NCBI RefSeq assembly: GCF_002810445.1
Contig: NZ_NEXS01000003.1
Location: 1,116,001 to 1,180,000 of the forward strand
Direction: 5' to 3'
Length of the DNA: 64,000 nucleotides
From: Advenella sp. S44
Lineage (GTDB): Bacteria > Pseudomonadota > Gammaproteobacteria > Burkholderiales > Burkholderiaceae_B
In this document: one piece after another, positions 1-7,355 of the stretch
Layout of the letters: every line of letters starts with the position of its first letter
Numbering within the stretch: the first letter of the stretch is position 1
The notes under the pieces: generated by a model
Told to the model about the DNA's origin: nothing
What the model saw: the letters and a program-made list of their open reading frames with translations, nothing else
Databases searched by the model: none
Program-made: the position numbers and the translations under genes

Positions 1-416
1 ACGTTTTAATAACGCGCTGATTTCCATATACCATGGGCTATTGTTGACTAGTTGCTATGGTAAGGAGCACGGGCGCAGCCTGCAAACGAATTTTATGCAG
101 TCGCATGTCAGTTTTTTGCATACCGCTTAGCCGTTACGGCCGGATCCAACATGGTTTAGCGATTTTCAGGTTTTGCACGCTCACTTGAAGGCTGCCCGGG
201 ATTGATCGGCATTCATCGAAATTTATTGTTTTGACACGGAGAATCCCAAATATCCCTTATGGAGTCATGAATTCATATCACAGATATATTATTTTCGAAT
301 TTTACAAATAAAAAAAATACTGAGACTATGGGCAGTTGCAGCCAAATGCGCGACTTCGGCTGTTCAAAGTTGGTCAATCGTCAACGGCAACACCCATTAA
401 TTACTGTGAGACAAAT
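1..416. other. Non-coding left edge, nothing recognised
   Basis: No recognisable gene. A frame is open on the plus strand from the window edge to about position 129, but its translation resembles nothing I know. The stretch just before the first gene (about 230-330) is AT-rich and may hold its promoter; no clear -35/-10 pair can be assigned. Confidence 0.4.
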
Positions 417-1223
417 ATGTATAAATTTTTAAGAAAAGGCGCACTCTGGTTCCTCGGAATCCATTTGTTTTTAAATGCTGGCATTGTGTTGGCCGATGCG
501 CATACGGCAACCCAAAGCGTTATTGCGCCTTCCGGTACTCTTCTGGTTGGCGTCTATCGCGGTAGCCCTAGTTCTATCATTGAAGGCGCGACGACCGAAG
601 AAAACAGGGGGGTAGGCCACGATTTGGGGAAACAGTTTGCTGCAGACCTGGGCGTACCATTTCGTGCTGTTATCTTTCCCAATAATGCGGGGCTGCTTGA
701 CGCACTTAAGAAAGGGGAGGTTGATTTCAGTGTCACCAACGCAACGGCAGCTCGAAAAAAGATTATGGACTTTTCGCCAACCATTATGGACGTTGAAAAA
801 AGTTTCCTGGTAGGACCAGATTCTGATTTTAAATCCCTCGAAGACATTACCCGTTCAGACGCGGTGGTCGGTGTAAGCAAAGGCAGTAGCACGGCAAAAA
901 CTCTAACCGACCTTTTCCCAAAACTACAGATCCGGGAAATAGGCACATTAAAAATTGCCTCAGATATGCTGAAAAATTACGACATAGACGCATTTGCCAC
1001 GAACAACGCCATACTTTATGAAATGTCAGATGCTATACCGGGTGCCAGAATATTGCCAGGCCATTGGGACATGGAACATTTTGCCGCAGGCATACCAAAG
1101 GGTCGGCGCCAAGGGCTGCCGGCGCTGCAAAAATTTGTTAACGATGCGCAGGGTGATGGGCGGATAGCCAAGGCCATTGAACGCGCTGGTTTACGCGGGA
1201 CTCTTGCGCCCAACAGCCAATAA
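417..1223 (+). CDS. Periplasmic substrate-binding protein, amino-acid ABC type (orphan)
   Basis: This looks like a family 3 extracellular solute-binding protein (SBP_bac_3 fold, 268 aa), which would capture an amino acid or similar small solute in the periplasm for an ABC importer. Residues 1-27 form a signal peptide (MYKFLRK, then a hydrophobic run ending ..VLADA). The following text (GTLLVGVYRG, then VGHDLGKQFAADLG and VDFSVTNATAARKKIMDFSPT) fits lobe 1 of the family. I chose the ATG at 417 because it begins at the signal peptide; the frame is open further upstream to 336. No permease or ATPase gene lies beside it, so it is an orphan, and the ligand cannot be named. It converges on the LysR gene to its right. 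Confidence 0.75.
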   Translation: MYKFLRKGALWFLGIHLFLNAGIVLADAHTATQSVIAPSGTLLVGVYRGSPSSIIEGATTEENRGVGHDLGKQFAADLGVPFRAVIFPNNAGLLDALKKGEVDFSVTNATAARKKIMDFSPTIMDVEKSFLVGPDSDFKSLEDITRSDAVVGVSKGSSTAKTLTDLFPKLQIREIGTLKIASDMLKNYDIDAFATNNAILYEMSDAIPGARILPGHWDMEHFAAGIPKGRRQGLPALQKFVNDAQGDGRIAKAIERAGLRGTLAPNSQ

Positions 1224-1272
1224 AGACACATGGATCATGCCTGCACTGCATGCGGTATAGCCCACTGTTGAG

Positions 1273-2193
1273 TCATGAACGAATAGGTTTAGTCATTTGC
1301 GCGTGATGGCTATCAATACAATACTCCCGGAACAATTCCAGAGAAGGGATGTTTCTGTTGACGGCGGTGGCCATTACAATCCGTGAGTTGACTTGCGCAC
1401 CGGCAATACTGCGAAATGCTACACCCGGCGGGCTGCTATTTCTGTAGATACTGGGCACGATGGATATACCCAATCCGGCAGCGACCAGCGCCAGCGTTGT
1501 GCTGTTTTCCCGCACTTGTTGCACAATCTTTGGAACAAATCCTGCTGCAGTGGCGATGCTGGAAATATGTTCGAACAGACCACAACCGAGCGCACTGGGA
1601 AATAAAATAAAATTCTCGTGGGCCAGACTGTCGATATGTACGGGGTCATTAACAGGCACGTGTTGCTGCTGAGCCGTTACCAGAACGAGTTCGTCCTGCC
1701 ATAAATCCATGGTCTGAATACTGCGTGGCGGCTGAAAATTGAGCGCTGGTCGCAAAAAACCGATATCAATTTCATTGTCGTTCAGCGCAATGATCTGTTC
1801 CCCTGTAGACATATGCCGAAGATCAATTTCAATTCCCGGGTAAAGATTCGTGAACCCCTGGATCAGTTTAGGGAAGTGTTCAAACAGCGGCACCGAAGCC
1901 GTAAATGCCAACCGCAATTTTCCAACCTTGCCGTCCAGCGTCCAGGCACATAGCGCTTTGGCGCCGGCATAGCGTTCCAGGATGGCCATTGCCTCGCGAT
2001 AAAAAAGCCGGCCTGCATGGGTTAGAGCAACCGAACGGCGGGTGCGCTCAAACAGCTGCACATTCAGATCTTGTTCCAGCAACTTGATCTGCTGGCTCAG
2101 CGGGGGCTGGCTAATATGCAGACGCTGTGCAGCTTTGCTAAAGCTGAGCGTCTGAGCCACTGCCACGAAGTAATTAAGCTGCCTGAAATCCAT
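1273..2193 (-). CDS. LysR-family transcriptional regulator
   Basis: LysR-type regulator of 306 aa, the usual family length. Residues 1-60 are the winged helix-turn-helix (MDFRQLNYFVAVAQ, then FSKAAQRLHISQPPLSQQI), followed by the co-inducer-binding domain from about residue 90. It is transcribed divergently from the Bug protein-galB-galC operon across a 131-bp AT-rich gap, the standard arrangement for a LysR protein controlling its neighbour. By analogy with GalR, the gallate regulator of pseudomonads, it probably responds to an intermediate of that route. This is inference from position; the sequence itself shows only the family. Confidence 0.9.
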   Translation of the reverse strand: MDFRQLNYFVAVAQTLSFSKAAQRLHISQPPLSQQIKLLEQDLNVQLFERTRRSVALTHAGRLFYREAMAILERYAGAKALCAWTLDGKVGKLRLAFTASVPLFEHFPKLIQGFTNLYPGIEIDLRHMSTGEQIIALNDNEIDIGFLRPALNFQPPRSIQTMDLWQDELVLVTAQQQHVPVNDPVHIDSLAHENFILFPSALGCGLFEHISSIATAAGFVPKIVQQVRENSTTLALVAAGLGISIVPSIYRNSSPPGVAFRSIAGAQVNSRIVMATAVNRNIPSLELFREYCIDSHHAQMTKPIRS

Positions 2194-2324
2194 GTTATTC
2201 GAAAAACATATAAATATGAGATTTAAATAGTATTAGACCATATAAGTCAACTGCCGGACAATGTCGATTGCTCGATCCATCGTCATTGAGACAAGCGACT
2301 ACATTAAAAATCAGGAGACCCAAT

Positions 2325-3311
2325 ATGAATATCCCTAATCTGAGCAAGCGCATGTCGCTTACGGTTGCCACCGTGTTCTGTATGACCGCCATGACAAGCG
2401 CCATAGCCGCTGCCGAGTACCCAGAAAAGCCCATCACAATCGTGGTGCCTTATTCGCCAGGAGGCGGCGTTGATATTGTCACTCGTATTGTGACCAAGGC
2501 CATGTCCGATGAGCTAAAACACCCCATCATTGTCGACAATCGCCCGGGCGGCGGCACGAATATTGGCATGGGCTACGCAGCCCGGGCCAAGCCGGATGGC
2601 TACACCCTGTACATGGCTTCCAATACCCTGACCACGAATAAAGCCCTGTACTCGAATCTGGGCTTTGACCCCGCAGCCGCTTTCGCACCAATCGGAAAAA
2701 TCGGCGATGCGTCGTTGATTGTTGTCGTTACCAAGGACGCGCCATTCAAAACCCTGGGCGAGCTGGTGAAATATGGCAAGCAGCATAGCGGGGAACTGTC
2801 TTTCGGTACAGCTGGCACCGGCAGTTCGGGTCATATGGCAAGTGAATTGCTATTGCGCAAGGGCGGGTTTCAGGCGTTGCATGTTCCATATAAAGGCGGA
2901 TCTCAGGCCATTACCGACCTGCTGGGTGGACGTCTTTCGTTCATGGCAATCAATCCGCTGGAAGTGATTTCTCATATCAAATCCGGTGCGTTGCAAGCGC
3001 TTGCAGTGCTGAACGACAAACCTACCGTCTTGCTGCCTGAGCTGACCACTGCTGAAAAAGCCGGCGTACATGGAGCCAATGCAACCGTATGGTGGGGGCT
3101 GGTCGCTCCAACCGGCACGCCCGATGGGGCAATACAGAAACTGAATGGTGCGCTGAATAATGCATTGAAGAAAGAGGAAATTATTCAGAGTCTGGCCAAA
3201 CTTGGTGCGACACCCGCAGGCGGCACGCCTGCGCAATTTGCCAATTTCCTGAAAAAGGACGCCGCATCCATGGCTGAACTGGTCAAAAGCGCGAATATCA
3301 AAGTCGATTGA
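2325..3311 (+). CDS. Bug-family (TctC-like) periplasmic binding protein
   Basis: A tripartite tricarboxylate transporter receptor of the Bug family, 328 aa. Such proteins bind carboxylates in the periplasm and are greatly expanded in Alcaligenaceae. A signal peptide covers residues 1-27 (..TSAIAAAEYP) and the mature start carries the family signature YPEKPITIVVPYSPGGGVD. Later come the FGTAGTGSSGHMASELL and HVPYKGGSQAITDLLGG blocks. The ATG at 2325 is preceded by AGGAG at 2312-2316, which decides it over the upstream ATG at 2268. No membrane partners (TctA/TctB) are encoded nearby, as is common for Bug proteins. Lying first in an operon with galB and galC, it may bind an aromatic acid or tricarboxylate; that is inference. 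Confidence 0.9.
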   Translation: MNIPNLSKRMSLTVATVFCMTAMTSAIAAAEYPEKPITIVVPYSPGGGVDIVTRIVTKAMSDELKHPIIVDNRPGGGTNIGMGYAARAKPDGYTLYMASNTLTTNKALYSNLGFDPAAAFAPIGKIGDASLIVVVTKDAPFKTLGELVKYGKQHSGELSFGTAGTGSSGHMASELLLRKGGFQALHVPYKGGSQAITDLLGGRLSFMAINPLEVISHIKSGALQALAVLNDKPTVLLPELTTAEKAGVHGANATVWWGLVAPTGTPDGAIQKLNGALNNALKKEEIIQSLAKLGATPAGGTPAQFANFLKKDAASMAELVKSANIKVD

Positions 3312-3360
3312 TTATCTTCGGCATATTTTTAACTTACAACGCATTTTACGGAAACAAGAT

Positions 3361-4074
3361 ATGCAACAGAAAACCGCATTGGTCATCAGCGCCCATGCCG
3401 CCGATTTCGTGTGGCGCGCAGGCGGTGCCGTCGCCCTTTATGCCAGCCGGGGTTGGAACGTCCATATTTTATGCCTGTCATTCGGTGAACGTGGAGAGTC
3501 GGCAAAAATGTGGAAGGACCCAACCATCACGCTCGAAGCGGTCAAGCAGGCACGTCGCGCCGAAGCGCAGAGCGCTGCCAGTATTTTGGGCGCCTCGATC
3601 GAATTTCTGGATTGCGGCGACTATCCACTTCGGGTCAGCGACGAGATACTCATGGGTATCGCCGACCGTTATCGGACGCTAAGGCCAGAGTTTGTGCTGA
3701 CACACTCATTTCGCGATCCTTATAATTTTGACCATCCATTTGCTAATCACCTGACGCTGGAAGCCCGCGTTATTGCGCAAGCGCATGGGCATAATCCGAG
3801 TGTTCCGGTTATTGGCGCGCCGCCTGTCTTTTTATTTGAACCTCACCAACCAGAACAATGCGAATGGAAGCCCGAATTTTTCCTGGATATTTCATCTGTA
3901 TGGGAACAAAAATATGAAGCGTTCAAAACTATGGACGCGCAGGAGCACCTTTGGGAATATTACACGCGTGTTGGGCAGCAGCGCGGGGCACAGGCATCAC
4001 GCAACAGTGGCCGGAAAATCAAGTATGCAGAAGGCTACCAGTGTGTTTACCCTCGCGTCTCGGACGCTTTCTGA
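3361..4074 (+). CDS. galB: 4-oxalomesaconate hydratase, PIG-L family
   Basis: Zinc-dependent hydratase of the PIG-L (GlcNAc-PI de-N-acetylase) fold, 237 aa. GalB adds water to 4-oxalomesaconate to give 4-carboxy-4-hydroxy-2-oxoadipate in gallate and protocatechuate 4,5-cleavage degradation. The usual PIG-L HPDD motif appears here as AHAAD (His12, Asp15), the form I recall for GalB, followed by FVWRAGGA, CLSFGERGESAKMW and the distal metal-ligand region DPYNFDHPFANH (His125). CEWKPEFFLDI and QEHLWEYYTRV also match GalB from memory. It follows the Bug gene by 49 bp and precedes galC by 24 bp. No deacetylase substrate pathway is nearby, so the hydratase assignment is preferred. Confidence 0.85.
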   Translation: MQQKTALVISAHAADFVWRAGGAVALYASRGWNVHILCLSFGERGESAKMWKDPTITLEAVKQARRAEAQSAASILGASIEFLDCGDYPLRVSDEILMGIADRYRTLRPEFVLTHSFRDPYNFDHPFANHLTLEARVIAQAHGHNPSVPVIGAPPVFLFEPHQPEQCEWKPEFFLDISSVWEQKYEAFKTMDAQEHLWEYYTRVGQQRGAQASRNSGRKIKYAEGYQCVYPRVSDAF

Positions 4075-4098
4075 CCGCACACCTTCAGGAGAACACAA

Positions 4099-4812
4099 AT
4101 GACAATGGTCAATACCACTTTCGACCGACCCGCAGCAGAACAGATTGAAGCAGCCAAAACCTTTGCCGCCTCTATCATGGCCGATGCAGCCGGGCGACGT
4201 GGCGCACTGGATGGCCGTATTCAGCCACTTGCCCCGCATATGCAACTGTGTGGTCCGGCTTTCACGGTCGAGGTTCGCCCAGGCGATAACCTGATGCTTC
4301 ACGCGGCGCTGGTGCTGGCCCGCCCCGGCGATATATTGGTCGTAGACGGCCAGGCCGACACCCGCACCGCGCTGATGGGCGAGCTCATGTGCATGCACGC
4401 AGTAGCAGCGGGCCTGCAGGGCGTGGTCCTGGATGGCGCCATACGTGACCGTGGCGAACTGCGTGATGGCAATTTTCCGGTGTTTGCCTGCGCCAGCAAT
4501 CCCAATGGGCCGACCAAGAATCTTGCCGGCCGCATCGGACATCCCGTGTCGGTCGGTGGCGTCACCGTCAATGCCGGAGACCTGGTGTGCGCGGATCTGG
4601 ACGGCGTGCTGATTGTTCCGCGGCAGGACATTGACAGCGTATTAGCGGGCGCAAGAAAAAAAGTCCAGGTCGAACAAAAACGCAGGGATGATATCGCCAA
4701 GGGCAATCTTGTCTATGGCTGGCTGGAGCAAGCGCTTAAAGATGTGGGCGCGCTTTCAAAGGATGATAGTTTAGCTTCGCTTGTCGAGGCGTTTACTCCG
4801 AAAGGCAATTGA
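4099..4812 (+). CDS. galC: 4-carboxy-4-hydroxy-2-oxoadipate aldolase, RraA fold
   Basis: A class II aldolase of the RraA-like fold, 237 aa, that cleaves 4-carboxy-4-hydroxy-2-oxoadipate to pyruvate and oxaloacetate, the last step of the 4,5-cleavage route. The substrate and metal site is visible as GELMCMHAVAAGLQG (residues 94-108) and VLDGAIRDRGEL with Arg116 and Asp117. A helical C-terminal extension (VEQKRRDDIAKGNL) is typical of the aldolases and absent from the RNase E inhibitor RraA. AGGAG at 4087-4091 precedes the start. Directly behind galB, it completes a two-enzyme module; ring-cleavage dioxygenase (galA) and tautomerase (galD) genes are not in the window. Confidence 0.88.
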   Translation: MTMVNTTFDRPAAEQIEAAKTFAASIMADAAGRRGALDGRIQPLAPHMQLCGPAFTVEVRPGDNLMLHAALVLARPGDILVVDGQADTRTALMGELMCMHAVAAGLQGVVLDGAIRDRGELRDGNFPVFACASNPNGPTKNLAGRIGHPVSVGGVTVNAGDLVCADLDGVLIVPRQDIDSVLAGARKKVQVEQKRRDDIAKGNLVYGWLEQALKDVGALSKDDSLASLVEAFTPKGN

Positions 4813-5029
4813 TTACTCACGGTTTTGCTTCGGTTTGACTGGGTATGTATTCGAGATTTACTTCCCTGGCCGCGAACCAGAATGCCTCGTTGGGCGAGTT
4901 CATCGACGAGGAGGCTGCAACGCTATCGCACGCTTCGATGCCAAGTCCACTTTTTTGATCTGGCTTTTCGCTTTATCAGTCTGTCCCCATAGCGCCCAAT
5001 TCAATTGGAGCGCTATGCAAACGCATGCT
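4813..5029. other. Gap between galC and the operon on the other strand
   Basis: No intact gene. The minus strand is open from about 4948 down to a stop at 4817-4819 and reads like a protein end (..NEAFWFAAREVNLEYIPSQ..), but I do not recognise it. With the alcohol dehydrogenase scrap next to it, this suggests a junction littered with gene debris. No terminator hairpin is evident after galC. Confidence 0.35.
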
Positions 5030-5161
5030 TTAGCCGTTTTTAAGAGAAGCAAGGTCAATCACGTACCGATATGTCACGTCGCTTTTGAGCATGCGCGCAT
5101 AGGCGGTGTTGATATCCTGGATTGTTGGAGGACTGGTGGCCTCGTTATCTGGGATTTCATC
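5030..5161 (-). pseudogene. 3' remnant of a zinc-dependent alcohol dehydrogenase
   Basis: The last 43 codons of a minus-strand frame end in INTAYARMLKSDVTYRYVID followed by LASLKNG and a stop. This matches the C-terminus of NAD(P)-dependent zinc alcohol dehydrogenases of the YahK/cinnamyl-alcohol type, whose ends read INEAYERMLxGDVKYRFVID from memory. The frame soon loses family resemblance upstream (around residue DEIPDNEATSPP) and meets a stop 19 codons before that point. No start, zinc site or Rossmann fold is left. It lies 45 bp downstream of, and on the same strand as, the FAH-family gene, so an intact dehydrogenase may once have ended that operon. Confidence 0.6.
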
Positions 5162-5206
5162 TGTATTACCCGAATCGACCCGAAAAGGCAGCGGCGTTAT
5201 CGCTGG

Positions 5207-5977
5207 TTATTGAGGCTTTGCGTTATCGTGGCTAAATTTATTTCGTAAGGTTCCAATTCCGCTGATTTCAACTTCTACGACATCACCGGGTGCAAGGTCA
5301 GGGGAGTGGCCATCCGTACCCATCCAGATAACATCTCCGGGATAAAGAGTGAGATATTTCGTCATTGCGCTAATAAATTGGGCGACCCCAAAAAGCATAT
5401 TGTTAGTGGCGAATTTAGAGGTAACGACATCATTTACTCTTACCGTCGTTGTTAAGCCTTCAAGATTAAGCTCCGTTTCTATCCAGGGGCCCATAGGCTT
5501 GAAAGTATCGCTATTCTTTGCACGCCAAAGGGTCCGATCCTCTCGCTGCCAATTGCGTTCGCTAACATCGTTACCGATGGTGTAACCTAAAACGTACTGT
5601 AGCGCATCTTCTTCGCTTATGTTTTTTGCCTGACGTCCGATTACAACAACCAGCTCGCCTTCATAATGTATTGTCCTTGCATCAGAAGGGATCACAACGG
5701 GTACATTATGGGCAATCAGCGCGTTATTGGCGCGATAACCAATATCCGGCTTGGAAGGAATACGAGACGGATCCTTGATATGATCCACATAGTTCAGGCC
5801 TACGCAATAAAATGTTTGAGGAACGACCGGGACTTCCAATTTCACTTTTGCAAGAGGAAATTTTTTGCCTGTGACTTTGTGCTGAGTGAAGGGCGTACCA
5901 CTTATTTCACTCACATATTCCCCTTCGAGAATTCCGTAGACAACCGTATCATCCTGTCGATATCTTATCCATCGCAT
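5207..5977 (-). CDS. Fumarylacetoacetate hydrolase (FAH) family protein
   Basis: Metal-dependent enzyme of the FAH superfamily, 256 aa, a family that hydrolyses or decarboxylates acylpyruvates and other 2-oxo acids at the end of catabolic pathways. The short N-terminal domain (MRWIRYRQDD..) leads into FYCVGLNYVDH. The metal triad is visible as HYEGELVVVIG (Glu106, Glu108) and GNDVSERNWQ (Asp137), and DTFKPMGPWI and TLYPGDVIWMGTDG are family blocks. The length fits the single-domain HpcE/YcgM type. It is the last gene of the four-gene minus-strand operon, 15 bp after the NTF2-like gene, with GGGGAC before its ATG. The exact substrate is not deducible; a product of the upstream oxidase and dioxygenase is likely. 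Confidence 0.85.
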   Translation of the reverse strand: MRWIRYRQDDTVVYGILEGEYVSEISGTPFTQHKVTGKKFPLAKVKLEVPVVPQTFYCVGLNYVDHIKDPSRIPSKPDIGYRANNALIAHNVPVVIPSDARTIHYEGELVVVIGRQAKNISEEDALQYVLGYTIGNDVSERNWQREDRTLWRAKNSDTFKPMGPWIETELNLEGLTTTVRVNDVVTSKFATNNMLFGVAQFISAMTKYLTLYPGDVIWMGTDGHSPDLAPGDVVEVEISGIGTLRNKFSHDNAKPQ

Positions 5978-5992
5978 GTTACTGTCCCCACT

Positions 5993-6424
5993 CTATTGAT
6001 CAACTGCTGAAAATGAAGGTGCATCACTTGCGAGATGATAAATTCGCCATCCATCTGGTGTATGACGAAGCCGCGCACGTGTTGTTCTAATATTGGCGAC
6101 ACCATTCAATGGGGCCGAGCCGGTTATTTGTTTACCGCTATCGTGACGAACGACCAGCATGTAGCAAGTCACGGTGATGCCATCATTGACTATTTCAGAA
6201 AAAAGATTCGTCAATAAATGATGAATGTGTAGTGTGTGCGAGCGTTTCTCCAGAGCCTCAATAATTTCATTTTTACTCGTCAGGTTGCGGCCCTGACGTT
6301 CCCAACTGCCGTCGTCAGTCATAAGGTCAGCCAGCTGGCTGTATCTGCGCTCGTCAAGATATCGGAAAAACTGAACAAGTATATTTTTAGCGGCTGCTGC
6401 GCCGGCATCAGATTCGAATTTCAC
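5993..6424 (-). CDS. NTF2/SnoaL-like protein
   Basis: A 143-aa protein of the NTF2-like (SnoaL) cone fold, which in catabolic operons serves as a small hydratase, isomerase or dioxygenase partner subunit. It shows the helix-rich start (AKNILVQFFRYLDERRYSQLADLMTDD), the GSWERQG strand and the C-terminal RARLRHTPDGWRIYHLASD strands typical of the fold. It begins with GTG, and that GTGA overlaps the TGA stop of the upstream dioxygenase gene by four bases, so the two are translationally coupled. This favours a functional link with the dioxygenase. Catalytic residues cannot be assigned from sequence alone. Confidence 0.75.
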   Translation of the reverse strand: MKFESDAGAAAAKNILVQFFRYLDERRYSQLADLMTDDGSWERQGRNLTSKNEIIEALEKRSHTLHIHHLLTNLFSEIVNDGITVTCYMLVVRHDSGKQITGSAPLNGVANIRTTRARLRHTPDGWRIYHLASDAPSFSAVDQ

Positions 6425-7341
6425 TTTTTATCGTCCTTGAGGGATAAATGACTATTTACAGATGTCATAAAGGACGGGTCAAACACTTTATCGGCCTTTA
6501 TCTGGCAACGTTTAATAAGACGATGCTCTTCCGGTTCATAGTCTGGTACCGCATTATGCAACGTACCGATGTGGTCCCACATAAGCACATCGCCTTCGCT
6601 CCAGTCATGTACATATTGATATTTCGCTTGTAGTTGATGCTCAAATAGAAAATCGAGTATGGCGTTACTCTCTTTTTCAGAAAGCTCGTTGATGCGCACA
6701 GCGTAACCAGGATTGGCGTATAACACCGGTTTACCCGTGATCGGGTGGGTGAGAAACAAAGGGTGCCTGGACGGGGGGCGTTTTGCGCGCTGTTCGGCAG
6801 TGAGCGCCGGCCGTGGACTATCCGAGCGTTGCCGCATCTCCTCCCAGAACTTATTGAAATCATGAGTGACAGTCGCATCGGCCAGTCTTTGCACGAATGC
6901 TATTGGCAAATCATCATATGCGGCGTGCATATTGGCGAAATGTGTTGAGCCGAGGGCGCGATGGTTTCTGTGGGGAATTTTTAAAGCATAGAGGACATTC
7001 GCGAATCCAATGGTGGCGTTATAGGACATATCAGTATGCCAGTCCTGGCCAGCGTCAGCCAATCCTATCGGCACGCCATTCTCCACAATATTCGAAAGAA
7101 TCCCTACCTCCGGAACATTTGGGTCACAGAACTTTCCAGTAACCGATGTTTGTAATCCACCAAATCGCTCAGAAAATGCTTTCAGTTCGATAGCATTAAG
7201 TTTTTGCTGAGGGAAATGCAGTACGCCGTAGCGTCCCAGGGACATGACAATTTGCGAAAAATCCATGTCACTTAATGGATTTGACAGATCGATTCCTCGT
7301 ACCCTTGCTCCAAGGGTGGAGCCGGTTGGACAAACATCCAC
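6421..7341 (-). CDS. TauD/TfdA-family Fe(II)/2-oxoglutarate dioxygenase
   Basis: Non-haem iron dioxygenase of 306 aa that would use 2-oxoglutarate and oxygen to hydroxylate an acidic substrate; relatives act on taurine, 2,4-D and related acids. The iron triad is complete: His102 and Asp104 in DWHTD and His262 in GTLHNAVPDY. Arg278 (LIKRCQ) is placed to bind 2-oxoglutarate. The frame is open far upstream, inside the neighbouring oxidase gene, but the family domain begins at VDVCPTGSTLGARVRGIDLS. I therefore choose GTG at 7341, which has AGGAGG at 7350-7355 at ideal spacing. It starts 13 bp after the oxidase stop codon. The substrate is unknown. Confidence 0.85.
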   Translation of the reverse strand: MDVCPTGSTLGARVRGIDLSNPLSDMDFSQIVMSLGRYGVLHFPQQKLNAIELKAFSERFGGLQTSVTGKFCDPNVPEVGILSNIVENGVPIGLADAGQDWHTDMSYNATIGFANVLYALKIPHRNHRALGSTHFANMHAAYDDLPIAFVQRLADATVTHDFNKFWEEMRQRSDSPRPALTAEQRAKRPPSRHPLFLTHPITGKPVLYANPGYAVRINELSEKESNAILDFLFEHQLQAKYQYVHDWSEGDVLMWDHIGTLHNAVPDYEPEEHRLIKRCQIKADKVFDPSFMTSVNSHLSLKDDKK

Positions 7342-7349
7342 TATACAGT

Positions 7350-7355
7350 CCTCCT
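7350..7355 (-). promoter_or_regulatory. Ribosome binding site fixing the TauD-like start
   Basis: AGGAGG on the minus strand, partly overlapping the TAA stop of the preceding oxidase gene and 8 nt before a GTG. It is the reason for taking the short (306 aa) version of the dioxygenase instead of a 434-aa frame reaching into the oxidase gene. Confidence 0.7.

Noticed and set aside
4781-5248. A 155-codon plus-strand frame after galC
   Set aside because: It overlaps galC and the FAH gene, has no ribosome binding site, and the minus strand in the same place encodes a recognisable dehydrogenase scrap.
5976-5991. TTACTGTCCC, similar to the tRNA-Pro 3' end, as a possible attachment site
   Set aside because: Only ten bases match, the orientation is opposite and no integrase is present; chance is sufficient.
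6421-7341. Apparent loss of an iron-ligand His in the dioxygenase (LIKR where relatives have MHR)
   Set aside because: In TauD the distal iron ligand is the His before the NADY segment, not that of MHR. The equivalent His (TLHNAVPDY) is present here, so the site is complete.
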